Assembly: GCA_030849075.1 (NCBI GenBank)
Contig: JASAOO010003428.1
Coordinates: 1-60,111 of the forward strand
Direction of reading: 5' to 3'
Length of the DNA: 60,111 bases
Origin: Zelonia costaricensis
Lineage: Eukaryota; Euglenozoa; Kinetoplastea; Trypanosomatida; Trypanosomatidae
Numbering within the stretch: position 1 is the first letter of the stretch; every line of letters begins with the position of its first letter. A model generated the notes under the pieces. It did no database searches. It was not told where the DNA came from and saw nothing but the letters and a program-made list of their open reading frames with translations. Both the position numbers and the translations under genes were made by a program. This document shows positions 9,920-20,309 of this stretch, in pieces.

Positions 9920-11122
9920 GTTGGGAGGTAACGATGCGCGCAAGAAAGCGCTGATAGTGTACGAAATCAACCTTGACCAAGGGTGTTTGTGTGTGTTTGT
10001 GTGTGTGTGTGTGTGGCACCGCGTGTACTCCAGAATCCTCGTGAGAGATGAGTGCGCGGCAGGCAACGACGACGCGCGGCGAAGGAGCAGCGGTCTCAAG
10101 TGGTGGTATGTCAGCGGCGGAGACGCAGTATGGAGAGCGGCGGTAGGAGAAGTGGAAACGTGGGGGGGGAGGAGGACTAGCGGGGGGGGGAAAGACAGCC
10201 AGGAGCTTTGGCTCGGCCCTGAGCAGCACAAGGGAAAAGAGAGCCACTCGCGGTGTCACGGTGCGCGCCGTGTGAGCTTCGCTGTGGAGGTGCACAAGTC
10301 GTGCGTGACAACTCGTGTTGTGATGGTGTGCAGGGCCCACGGGCGGCCGCGTGAGGAGAAAAGACGCGCACAAACGCCAAGCGAAAAGAGACGCACAAGC
10401 GACACACGAGAGACACGAGTGAGTGGCCCCCCCCCTCCCCTCCCGTCCCTCGCCTCAGTCAATACGGCAATGCAGTGAAAACGCAAACGAGACTCAAAGC
10501 CCCCCAGCATCGGCGCGGGAGTCAAGGATGTGTGAAGCAAGAATAATGGCGAGCGGAGCAAAATGAATAAAATGATGAGAAGCGCTGAAGAGGACGGTGA
10601 AGGCGCGGCATCGCTGGCCTCCGTAGCCCTCCTCTCGCCTGCCAGTCGCGGCAGGAGGGTGAACCGGGAGGGGCGGGGAGGACGAGACGCGCGGAAGCTA
10701 AAAATGGTACAGCGGGGTTAACGGAGCAAAAAAAAAGCAAAGACGCACAGCGACTGGCGGGTGTCGAGTCCGATGCGGCGTGGGGTGGACACGATCTCGG
10801 CTCAACGCAGTGCTGAAGACAAGTGGGAAAGAGAGCGGTAAGCGCTCGTGCGCCACAAGGTGAGCGGCACAGGCGTCACATAAACCTCTGTACACACATA
10901 ACAACCGGCACACTGCCGCTAACGTGCGCCAGGCCCGTGCGCAGAGCTGCAGTGAGTATCTTAGCGTGGCTGAAGCTGGTGCGCAGCTCCCTCCGTGAAG
11001 GCCCGCAGCAAGAAGCAGCCACACGACCGCCTGCACTCTTCTCGGATGGCCGCCACCTCGACGAGCGAACGTCAAAGCAAACGCAACACAAAACGAAAGA
11101 CACACGCAGCCCAGTGGGAGTC
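9920..11122. other. Spacer between the broken RING-LRR gene and the small gene
   Basis: It contains a GT-rich tract (9983-10015), G-runs near 10160-10190 and purine-rich stretches. A 275-codon plus-strand open frame (9651-10478) crosses it but has no motif and the wrong orientation. No gene is supported. Confidence 0.6.
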
Positions 11123-14100
11123 TCACAGCTTCACTTCCCTGAGCAGCGGGCACGCCGAAATAAGATCCTCAGCGGTTTCGATGCCGGTGTGCACGGCCGA
11201 TACGAACTTGAGCTGCGGTGCACCGCGTAGGCCGTCGAGGCTCAACAAGTCTGCGCAGTCGTCCACGTCGACCTCCTCGAGTCGAGGACACTCGGCAAGA
11301 CCTTCCACGTCCTCGATCCCCGTGTCGAAGAGGGAAAGCAATCGAAGGCGGGCGGCACTGCGGTGAGCAAGCACGGAGCTGACACCGAAGCAGCCACCCA
11401 CCTCGAGCTCCTCTAACGCGGAGCACCCCACGAGCCCGTCGAGAGTGCAGACGCCAGAGTAGCGGGCACACACGACACGCAGCCGCGGTGCACCGGCAAG
11501 GCAGCTGAGGTCCCCCACTCCGCTGCATGAGTCGAGGTCGAGCAACCCCAGCTGTGGGCACGCCGCCAGACCCACCACGCTCGACACCCCGCTGCCCGAG
11601 GCCCGCAGCGTCGTCAAGACAGACCCCTTTCCGGCTACAGCGGAGAGACTCCCAAGGGCTCTGCAGCCCGACACGTCGAGGATCGCAAGCCGTGGGCACC
11701 TCGAAAGCGGCCCGAGTTGTTCCAAGCCCGCGTACGCCGCGATGAGAGTGGTCGGCTGTGGTGCCCCGGCCAGGGCAGAGAGGTCAGTCAGCTCGCGGCA
11801 GTGCCGCAGTCGCACCTCGCGCAGGGCGCCGCACCGGGCGAGCCCGCTGAGGTCGGAAACGCTGGCGCAGTCGTCGAGCAGCACCTCCTCCAGCGCTCCA
11901 TGCCTCTCTATGTGCGTGGCCAGACGCGACAAGTTGCTGCGGCACGCCGTCAGGACGCGCAGCGCCGGCAGCGGTCCCATGCCCCCCCCCCCAGGCTCGT
12001 CAGCTTCGGGCAGTCGTCCAGGTGGAGCACTTCGAGGGCAGGGCAGGCGTGCAGACTATACAGCTGGCACGCCCCGCTGCCGCAGAGCGAGAGAAAGCGC
12101 AACCGCTGGCAGGCCGCCAGAGGCCCCACGTCGTAGACCGCCTCGCAGCCGTCCAAGCACAGCTCCTCCAGCGCGGGGCACGCGGGCAGGCCGCAGAAGT
12201 AGTTGACGCCGCTGCGGCGCGCCGACACCACGCGTAGCTTCGGTGCGCCTAGGAGCTTTGAAAGGTCGCGCAGCCTAGGGCAGCCGTCGCAGCGAACCTC
12301 CACCAGAGCTGCACACGTGCCAAGCCCTTCAAGTGAAGAGACGGCGCTGTCGCACACCGTCACGACACGCAGGCGCCGCGCCCCTTGAAGCGCTACGAGC
12401 GAGTGCAGCCGGCGGCATCCGTTGCACTCCACGACATCTAGTTGCGGGCAGCAGCCCAGTCCGTCGAGGCTTTCGAGGGCACTGCCGTTGGCGGAGAAGC
12501 GGCGCAGTGCCGGCGCGTTCGCAAGTCCGGAAACCTCGGCGAGCGCTGCGCAGTCGTCCAGCACCACCTCCTGCAGGCACGCGCACCCGCCCAGCTCGCT
12601 CAGGTCCGTGACACCGCCTCGGCTCGCGGTGACCCGCAGCGAGCGACGAGCGCCGGCCAGCTGCGAGAGTGAGAATAGCGCCAGGCAGTCGTCTACGTTG
12701 ACGTCCTCGAGCGCGTCGCACCCGCCGATGCCTGCCAACCCAGCGACGGCGCTGCCACGCAGGGACAGCTTTTCAAGCGCCGCAAGCGACTATATGGCGC
12801 TCAAGTCGACGAGGTCGCAGCAGCCCTCGAGAACCAGCTCACGCAGTGCAGTACACGCACCGATGCCACGCAGACACGTCAGGCCCGTTCGCGCCGCACT
12901 CAGCCGCGACATCCTCTTGCACTCCTCCAGCCCCGCAACGGACAGCAGCGACGCGCAGTCGTCGAGGCACAGCTCCCGCAGCGCGGCTGCCCCGCGCAGT
13001 CCTTGGAGAGAGGCCAGCGCACCGCACCCTGTCAAGATGATCTCCTCGAGATCGCCAACCTGCGACAGCCCGTCGAGGTGCCGCACGGCGCAGCGTGCTG
13101 CGGAGAGACGCCGCAGACGCCGAAGACAAGCAAGCGGGCTCAGATCCGCCACCCCATGGCACCCATCAAGGCTGAGCTGCGATAATGCCTCGCACCCCGA
13201 AAGCGGGGCCAAGTCGGTGATGGCCGTGCCGCTTAAACACACGCTTGACAGCCGCGTCACTGCAGCGAGTGGCGCGGCACTCGCGACAGAAGCGCAGCCG
13301 CGCAGCTCGAGCACCGCCAACGCCGTGCACGTGGCGAGCGCGTCGAGGCTTTGCAGGGCCGCGCACCCGTCTATGCGCAATGTGCGCAGGTTGGCGCAAC
13401 GGGCGAGAGGGGCCAAATCGGGAACAGCGGTGCCTGTGACGCTGATGACTCGAAGGGCGACCCTGCTCCTGAGGGGTGCAAGACACACCAGTCCCTTGCA
13501 GTGGTCGAGGTGCAGGTCTGTCAGGGCGGCGCACACCTCGAGCCCATCCAGCGACGTCAGCGCGCACTTCTGAGCTGACAGCACGCGCAGTTTCATGTTG
13601 GCAGAGAGCGGGTGCACCGTCGTTACGCCGCGGCAGTGGTCCATACGGAGCTCTTCCAGTGCCGTGCACCCTGCGAGCGGTGCGAGGTCCTCCACTGCGG
13701 TGTGGGAGATGGTGAGGCACTGCAGCTGCGCGCACTGCTCTAGTGGCGACAGGTCGCACAACTGGCGGCAGTTCTCCAGCGAGAGCTCCATGAGAGTGGC
13801 GTCGCAGTGCAGGGGGCGCAAGTCGCTCACGGTGGTGTTACCCAGGTTAGCTTTGCGCAGGCGCGTCAAGGCCTCCAGACCGCCGAGGTCGGCGACCGCG
13901 TCGCAGCTGTGCAGCAGCAGCTCTTCGAGGGCAGTGCAGTGCGACAGCGGCTGCAACGACGTCACGGCGGTGACGCATGCGTCAAGGAGGCGCAAGTGCG
14001 CGTGCGCGCGCAGCGGGCTGAGGTCCGTCACCCCTGCACGTACAGCTCCTCCAGGCCTGCGCAGCCGCGGAGGGGGGCAAGGCTCTGCACTGCGCTGCAC

Positions 14101-14745
14101 TGCACGTTGAGAACGCGCAGGCCAGCGGCATTGACGATGGGTGAGAGATCGCTGACTTGCTTGCAGCCGCGCAGCTGCAGCACCTCAAGTGCGGTGAAGG
14201 CGGCCAGCGGTGCGAGGTCACCCAGCTCGGTGTCCGCGATGGTGAGCACGTGCACACTGGCCACATTGGTGATTGGCTGCAAGCTGGCTGATGAGCTGGC
14301 AGTACACGACGGCGCCGCGGTCCCACGTTGCGTCGCCCTCGGAGTTCGCCGCTGCGGTCCAGCCCCGCTGGATCGCCTCCAGGCGCGCCTTCACTACCTC
14401 CAGATCGACAACGAGGTGCTCGGCGTCCATGTACTTGACGACCTGATCGGCTACGACGTCGCCATCGATCGCACCGTACGTCTCTCTGAGCAGTCGCAGC
14501 GCCGTCATCACAAGCCCGTCCACAAGCTCTCTGCGAATCCCCGCACCGAAGTTGTCGTCCAGCGTCCACTGCGCATCGGCGCGGCACAGGGGGCAGCGGC
14601 GGAGCATCGACGTGGCGATGCAGGCCGTGCACACGTGATGCGTGCAGTTGGCGTTACGCTGTGCTGCCACCATAGGGCTCATGCACACGCAGCAGCTGTG
14701 ATCCGGGTCCGCGACAACCTCGTTGCCGTTCAAGAGGCGCGGCAT
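11123..14745 (-). pseudogene. RING-finger leucine-rich repeat protein gene, interrupted by three frameshifts and one stop
   Basis: From ATG 14745 the protein starts with a C3HC4 RING (C18, C21, C34, H36, C39, C42, C51, C54), a helical linker to about residue 150, then more than 1000 residues of LRRs of about 23 residues (LEELLLHSC, VTDLSPL, LRVLSA types) ending at 11123. The reading frame breaks four times. It changes frame near 14280-14310. It changes again near 14034, where the spacing between LEEL and VTDL is 10 nt shorter than in sister repeats. There is an in-frame TAG at 12790-12792 inside an otherwise normal repeat. It changes frame in a run of 11 C (11982-11992). Between the lesions the LRR pattern is excellent, so inactivation is recent or some lesions are sequencing errors. 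RING plus LRR suggests a ubiquitin ligase with an LRR substrate arm. Alternatively it may be split into several shorter expressed proteins. Confidence 0.75.
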
Positions 14746-15372
14746 GACGGACCCTGAGCCGATGGCGGCACCGAGGCGTCAGGTAAAGAAGCGTTTGGCT
14801 GGAATGAGGGGAGCAGGGAGGGGCTTCAGTGTCGTCGCAGCAAGGGAGCCTGCGCCGCTCGATGACACGCGGTGAAGCGCGACTGCTTGACGTGAGGGAA
14901 GTCGAAGAGGGGGAGGCGAAGCAGGTACTGGTGGACAGAGGCGAAGGGACGCAAGGAAGAGGAAGGGGGAAGCGAGAGCTACGTGTTGTGAGCCGCGCGG
15001 GCTGCCAAACAGAAATCAGGAAAGAGAGTTTGACCGAGGCCGCCCTCGCACAGTGCGAGGCGCGAAAACGCCTGCATGCTATTCTCCTGCAGACGTGTGT
15101 TCGTCTGGTTAACATGCAGATATGCTGCACATCTGCCTCTTGTTGTTTTCTTGCGCCGCAACCGGCACGCATCGGCATGCGCTTTCCAGGCAGGTAGTGA
15201 AGCGTAGACTGGGAGGCACATCGCCTGGGTCCGAAACTCGCGAGAGCCTTGTGTATTGTAGGCAGCGCCATGACGACGCACCGGCACGCGGCTTACACGT
15301 TGTTATTCTAGTCGCTCTGGACCGTGGGGCACAATTAAGAAAGCAGGAGGCGAACGCTGAGGTACGGCGGAC
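14746..15372. other. Spacer between NAF1 and the RING-LRR gene
   Basis: No gene-like frame on either strand. It contains purine-rich patches (14925-14975) that, read on the minus strand, could be the polypyrimidine tract for spliced-leader addition to the RING-LRR transcript. Otherwise I see nothing. Confidence 0.5.
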
Positions 15373-16194
15373 TCAGCGCGTCGCGTGCCGCAGCCAGCCC
15401 GGCTCCACCACGCGTGCGTCCGACGGCGGCGGCGGCGCCGCCGCGTCGTCGTCGAGGTGCAGGCGCGACCACTCGATGTCCTCCTGTGACTCGTCGGAGC
15501 TGATGCTGCCCGTTTCGCCCCGGCGCCGTTTCAGCCGCTTCCACTCGAGCTCCTTCTCATCGTCGGAGAAGTCCGGCCGCACGTGCTCCGGCAGCTCCTC
15601 ATCGTTCACATAGCTCGCATCGGTGCCCTTGGCCGCGTCGCACTGCCCAAACGGGTCGAACATGATTTGCTGGTGCACCAAGTCGTAGTGCAGCGCCACA
15701 CCTGCGTCGAGACGACCCGCCGCGAGCAGCTCCGCAAAGTCGCTGCGCGTCACCTTAATCAGATAGAAGGCCTGCCGTACTGGCCCGAGCACCGACGAAA
15801 CGCAGCCCACGCAGGTGCCGTCTGCCAGACACAGCCGCGTGCCCACGTCCATGGCAAGCGTGTCTGGCGCGGCCTCGGCCACGCAGGAGCAGTCCACTAC
15901 GGAAGCGGAACTCACAGCAGCCACCGGGGCTTCCGAGATCTGGTCGAGCGGCACCGTCAGCGGCAGCACGGCAGCTTCCTCGAGGTCGGGTGCCAGGTCG
16001 TCGCCGTCCGGCACGACCCAGCCGCGCCGCGGGCCCGCCTTGGAGTCGAGCGATGCGGAGGAGGCGACAGAGTGCGCTGAGGCAGCACGCGCAATCGGCT
16101 CCGAGTCGACAGAGCTGATGGACACGGCGCAGCGCGATGGCTTCTCATCGGCGTAGATGGCACCTACCCCTGCGCTCGGAGCGGCGTTGTCCAT
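15373..16194 (-). CDS. NAF1: H/ACA snoRNP assembly factor NAF1
   Basis: 273 residues from ATG 16194; an in-frame Met at 16263 is possible but adds an unconserved, leader-like tail. After a low-complexity Ala/Ser/Asp N-terminus, residues ~114-185 form a Gar1/Naf1 beta-barrel domain (GTRLCLADGTCVGCVSSVLGP then FYLIKV). Next come the family signature KGTDASYVNDEELPE (189-203) and the acidic-basic tail FSDDEKELEWKRLKRRR, both typical of Naf1 rather than Gar1. In other eukaryotes Naf1 binds the pseudouridine synthase (Cbf5/dyskerin) and is replaced by Gar1 during H/ACA snoRNP maturation in the nucleus. The protein is shorter than yeast Naf1 and lacks its long C-terminal extension. It ends with TGA at 15373. 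Confidence 0.85.
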   Translation of the reverse strand: MDNAAPSAGVGAIYADEKPSRCAVSISSVDSEPIARAASAHSVASSASLDSKAGPRRGWVVPDGDDLAPDLEEAAVLPLTVPLDQISEAPVAAVSSASVVDCSCVAEAAPDTLAMDVGTRLCLADGTCVGCVSSVLGPVRQAFYLIKVTRSDFAELLAAGRLDAGVALHYDLVHQQIMFDPFGQCDAAKGTDASYVNDEELPEHVRPDFSDDEKELEWKRLKRRRGETGSISSDESQEDIEWSRLHLDDDAAAPPPPSDARVVEPGWLRHATR

Positions 16195-17423
16195 CGCGAT
16201 CGCTCCCGAGCTGGTCAGAAGCAGCGGCACAAGTTTGGCGCGTGGCGGGCACTGGCAGCACAACGCCGTTGAAGAAGCGCACCGTAGGCGTCAATCGCAG
16301 CAAGGACAAAAACAAGCCAAAAACAGAAGAGAGCAAAATCAGCGTTGGCGCATAAAGCTTTGCAGGTGACATGAGAGCTTCGAGAGCTGTGGCGGCCAAC
16401 CGCAGCCGCCCGTGAATTGTGGTTTCCTTCTCTGGGTTTGTGATCATGAGGTTTGGAGTGGGTGGGAGGCGCACTCACAACCGCGTCAAGCTCGCGACGC
16501 AACAGGCGTTGGACTTGGCGTATGCTGCTCCAGCGCGAAGGCGGAATCTCGCAGACGGCAGTGGCGCAGCCTCCGCCATCTCCCGCTTGACACCACGCTT
16601 CAAAACGCAATCGCTGAAGAGCGACTACAAGTACCGCGGCACATCTACGACAGCCTCTTGGCGATGTTGCTGAGCCGTTGCATTTCCTTCGTTTGTTTGT
16701 TTGCCGGAGTGTTGTCGTGGCTCTAAGAGGTTGCGCGTTTACGCACAGACGGAGGCGTGCAACTCATTGATGAAGCCGGCACACGAACAGCCGAGGCGGA
16801 GGAAAAAGCTGGCGGCGCGTTCGCAGCGGAGAGAGAAGGCACGCACCACCCAGCATCGGTGTTTGCCCCACCGCGGACAGACGATGCTCGTCTCTCCCCC
16901 GCATGCTGTCCTTGCGTGGCCTTCGCCATCCCACTCACGCAGACACACGTGAGACCGTCTGCCGCAGCACCGCATACAAGGCACCATAAGTGTGGCGCCG
17001 CTGCGGAAGCCCCCAAAGTGCCGTGACGGACCGCTCAAGGAGAAACGAAATCTTCAGCAGGACCTCCTGTGCACCGCGGCTTTCCAACTGCTCCTCCTCT
17101 CCTCCCTCCCCCGCCCCACTCGCCTCCCCCCCCGCCCCCCGTCGCATTGGGCACCCCTCGCGCAGATGGGGGTGGGGGAGGCGGATGCTGGAGAAGTGCG
17201 GCGCCAAGCAGGAACACAAACGGCGGAGGTGAAGCGGCGGCGTGTGCTGGGTGCATCAGAGCTCAGCCGTCAAGGAGGTACACGGGTGAAGCGGCGTCCT
17301 GATGCTCAAACATAGCACCCCCAGCCGTCAGCATGGCTCGAAAGCGAAGCCAGAAAAGAAAGCTAACCCGCGCACGCCCACGCAGAACTGACGCGGAGTT
17401 CCACGATTGACTATTGTACATCA
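16195..17423. other. Spacer between the cyclic-nucleotide-binding-domain gene and NAF1
   Basis: No supported gene. It contains a C/T-rich plus-strand stretch (17090-17150) and purine-rich segments. Short open frames on both strands have no motif. It is presumably untranslated and intergenic sequence. Confidence 0.55.
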
Positions 17424-19529
17424 TCACTTGCGCGGCTCCCGCTCGTTGGAGCGGCTCTCACGGTAGAGCCGCACGAAGCTGAGGGCCTCCTCGCCGCACA
17501 AGAGAGCCGCGTTTTCCTGCTTGAATGCGCGGTTCACGCACTCCCGGCTCCGCACGCTATCCCGCATGAGCGAGCGCAGCTGCGGCGGCACCTCCTTCTC
17601 GAGATGCACCCGTTCGATCTGCAGCGCCTCGGTGAGGCCGACGCTGGTCACGGTGCACGCGTACTGCGAGAGCGACGCGGCGAACTCGTAGGCCCCAATG
17701 ACACGAGTGAGACCGTGGAAGGGCACAAAAGCGGTGCGCAGCGTCGCGTCAGCCACGTTGCCGGCGGCCACTTGCACGCGGAACGTCGCCTGCTCGTCGC
17801 GGCGGGTCATAGTGATGTCAACCACGCCGTTGATGATCACCACCAGCGCGCTGAGGTTCTGCCCCATGAGGCTCAGCCGCTCGCCATTGAGGTAGACGGT
17901 GGGGGTGCTGACCTCAAAGAGGCGTGAAAGGGTCGCGTTGGGGCAGCAGAAGGACATGTATGGGTCTTTGCGCAGCCGCGACAGCACCTCCCGGTCCTTC
18001 TGCAGCCGCGACGCCCGATCCTTCTTGGCGACGCTGCGGCAGTGCAGCAGGGCAGCGGGCTCGCCCATGCCCACCTCGATCAGAACCTCGCGGCTTAGCC
18101 GCCACACGTCGCAGTAGTTGATGCTCACAATCGACATCCGCTTCGGCTCGTTGACCCCGCACGAGCACTCGAACACGCCGATGCAGCTGCCCTTGCTCAC
18201 CTTGCGGTCCGCTTCATCGCGGCTCCGTATTACGGCCTCGCCGTCCTGCACGAAGTACGTGGACGAGTCCATCTCGCCCTCGCGGAACAGAAAGTCGCCG
18301 TCGTGCAGCACAATCGGCTCGACGCTGTCGATGAGACGGGACAGACTCGCGTCGCTGAAGCGCGTGAAGTAGGGAAAGTTGCGCAGGAAGGCGTTGTGCA
18401 GTGGGAAGAAGCGCTTCAGGTTTTGCCGCCGGCGCACGTCCGTCGCCTCACGCTGCTTGCTGGCGACAGCCGGGCTGAGGTACTTGGCGACCTCCTCGTA
18501 GTCCTCCGGCGACACGGCCCAGTAGCCGATGTCGGTCTCGCAAATAATAGAGGCGGAACGTGGCTCCTTGCACACAAGCGCGAACTCGCCAGCGTAGGCT
18601 GGTGCCTTGACCTGGAAGACGCCAATCGAGTTCTCTTTGGTGCGGCGCTTGTCCTTTCCCTTTTTCCGCAGCACGATCGAGACGCTGCCGAGTGTGATCA
18701 TAAACATGACGCGGCCGACGTCGCCCTCGTGCATCAGGTAGCTGCCTCGCAGGAGGTAGGCAGGCTTTGCCTTGGACACGAGCTTCTCCAGCAGCGCGGG
18801 TGGCCAGCCCTGGAAGAAGGTGCCGTTCATGCTCTGGATGACTTGCGGGAAGGGGAACGGAATGTCCTTGAGGTGCGCCCGCGTCAGCTCTCCCGCAGCC
18901 TTTCGGCGCTTTCGCAGCGCTAGAAAGCGACGCATCATCGGGGCCATGAGGAAGCTGAAGGTGTCCAGCGCCTCCTGCACCCGCCGCTCCTGCATGAGGG
19001 CGGCAAGAAAGACGTGACAGACAACAATCGTGTACCACCTTTTCGTCCGCTCGAGTGCCTGCCGCCGCCGCTTGATCTCCAGCAGGTGCTGATACTGGTA
19101 AAAGATGAAGTCGCGCCGCTCCTCGGCACGCGTGAAGGCCGCCTCCCGGTCCTCCGTCTCTAAGCGCCGCGCTTCCTCAACGCGGTCGCAGACGCCGCGA
19201 ATGTTCTCCCGCGCGTTCCGCTCCCGCATCGTGCACAAGCGTCGTTGAAAGGCCGCGGTGTCCACCGGTGCGCTCTTCTGCAGGCGAGCCAGAATCATCT
19301 GCTTCTCCCACTCCTGCAGCGTGTGCGAGCTGCTCGTGGTGGACACGTAGTTGAGGGACACGTAGCGCTGCGTGACGCCGGAGCGCTGCATCGGGGGCAC
19401 ACGGAAGGGCACGAGCGGGCCAGCCTCGTCGCTGCTGTCCTTCTGGGAGTCCTTCACGTCGACATCGCCGAAGCTGACGTCCGTGAGAAAGGCGGAGCTG
19501 CCGCTGCGCTGATTCGCCGAGGGCCACAT
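17424..19529 (-). CDS. Protein with three cyclic-nucleotide-binding-like domains (CARP1-like layout)
   Basis: 701 residues. Residues 100-215 are highly charged and helical. Then come three CNB-type beta-roll regions: ~245-350, ~385-490 and ~528-645. The first keeps a recognisable phosphate-binding cassette, AGEFALVCKEPRSASI, with the Glu (E315) and Arg (R324) that contact the cyclic phosphate in PKA-type domains. The second has a readable roll (FREGEMDSSTYFVQDGEAVI) but a degenerate cassette. The third is only partly conserved. There is no kinase domain, channel pore or membrane segment. This two-plus-one layout and length resemble what I recall of the trypanosome cAMP-response protein CARP1, but orthology is not established here. 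A ligand-binding signalling role, for cAMP or another nucleoside or nucleotide, is inference. Confidence 0.8.
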   Translation of the reverse strand: MWPSANQRSGSSAFLTDVSFGDVDVKDSQKDSSDEAGPLVPFRVPPMQRSGVTQRYVSLNYVSTTSSSHTLQEWEKQMILARLQKSAPVDTAAFQRRLCTMRERNARENIRGVCDRVEEARRLETEDREAAFTRAEERRDFIFYQYQHLLEIKRRRQALERTKRWYTIVVCHVFLAALMQERRVQEALDTFSFLMAPMMRRFLALRKRRKAAGELTRAHLKDIPFPFPQVIQSMNGTFFQGWPPALLEKLVSKAKPAYLLRGSYLMHEGDVGRVMFMITLGSVSIVLRKKGKDKRRTKENSIGVFQVKAPAYAGEFALVCKEPRSASIICETDIGYWAVSPEDYEEVAKYLSPAVASKQREATDVRRRQNLKRFFPLHNAFLRNFPYFTRFSDASLSRLIDSVEPIVLHDGDFLFREGEMDSSTYFVQDGEAVIRSRDEADRKVSKGSCIGVFECSCGVNEPKRMSIVSINYCDVWRLSREVLIEVGMGEPAALLHCRSVAKKDRASRLQKDREVLSRLRKDPYMSFCCPNATLSRLFEVSTPTVYLNGERLSLMGQNLSALVVIINGVVDITMTRRDEQATFRVQVAAGNVADATLRTAFVPFHGLTRVIGAYEFAASLSQYACTVTSVGLTEALQIERVHLEKEVPPQLRSLMRDSVRSRECVNRAFKQENAALLCGEEALSFVRLYRESRSNEREPRK

Positions 19530-20309
19530 CTCCTCTGCTCACCTACACGCCGCGCGTCGTGCGAAGCAGGGTGTGGGGGACCGGGAGGGGTTCCGCGAGG
19601 GTGCCGGGTGCGGGGCACGTCGCGGGGGTTGCTGGGAGGACTAACGCCGCAGTGCCGAGGGCGAAAGCGACGTGCCGCAGAAGAGACGCCACGCACTGCG
19701 TGGAAAGGGAATCAAAGAGGGGAGGGGAGGGGGGGAATAATTGGGCAGGGCAGCAAGACAGTGCAGCGTGAAGACTGTTCAGCGCCGGTGTGTGCACACG
19801 GCCAAGGTCTCCGCCTTCATGCAGCTACAGCGAAGATGCGGCGCGCTAATGCAAGTCATGCAGGCCCGCGCCAGGAGCAGAATCTGGTACGCGGTCTAGC
19901 TGGAAAGCCGTGCGCAGGTGGAGCTAAAGACGCAAAGGCCCGCGCACGCACCACGGCCGCCACGCACCCGACATCACCTGAGCCGGCTTTGGCATTATCA
20001 ACGTTGCGTCCTCTTTCGTCTTCAGTGCGCATTCTTATACGGTGCTGATGTCGCTCGGTGACACGCTCGCGGCCCTTCTCGCGTCAAGGCGCGGCGTGGA
20101 AGAGAGACGGGCGGGGACCGCAGCGGCACTGGGACCAGAAAAGCGTGTCAGTAAGTGTATGAGTCTTGGTGTGTGAGAAACAGACGAGGGTTCATGCGGC
20201 AAGGCACTGCCTGACCGCGCAAACGCGAGGCGCACCCTTGCCCAACGGGTGAGCACCGTTGTGTGTGTGTGTGTGTGTGTGTGTCTGTGTGTGCACCAAA
20301 CTCAACCGT
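19530..20309. other. Spacer between the LYR-protein gene and the cyclic-nucleotide-binding-domain gene
   Basis: It holds a (GT)n microsatellite at its right end and GA/G-rich stretches near 19708-19740. No coding frame is supported. It should include the 3' untranslated region of the LYR gene and the 5' leader of the next gene. Confidence 0.55.
20260..20293. repeat. (GT)n microsatellite
   Basis: GT dinucleotides with one C interruption, only 16 nt beyond the stop codon of the LYR-protein gene; in that mRNA it is a CA-repeat in the 3' untranslated region. Confidence 0.95.

Noticed and set aside
9651..10478. 275-codon plus-strand open frame
   Set aside because: Runs through a GT repeat and is antisense to the better-supported 87-codon minus-strand gene.
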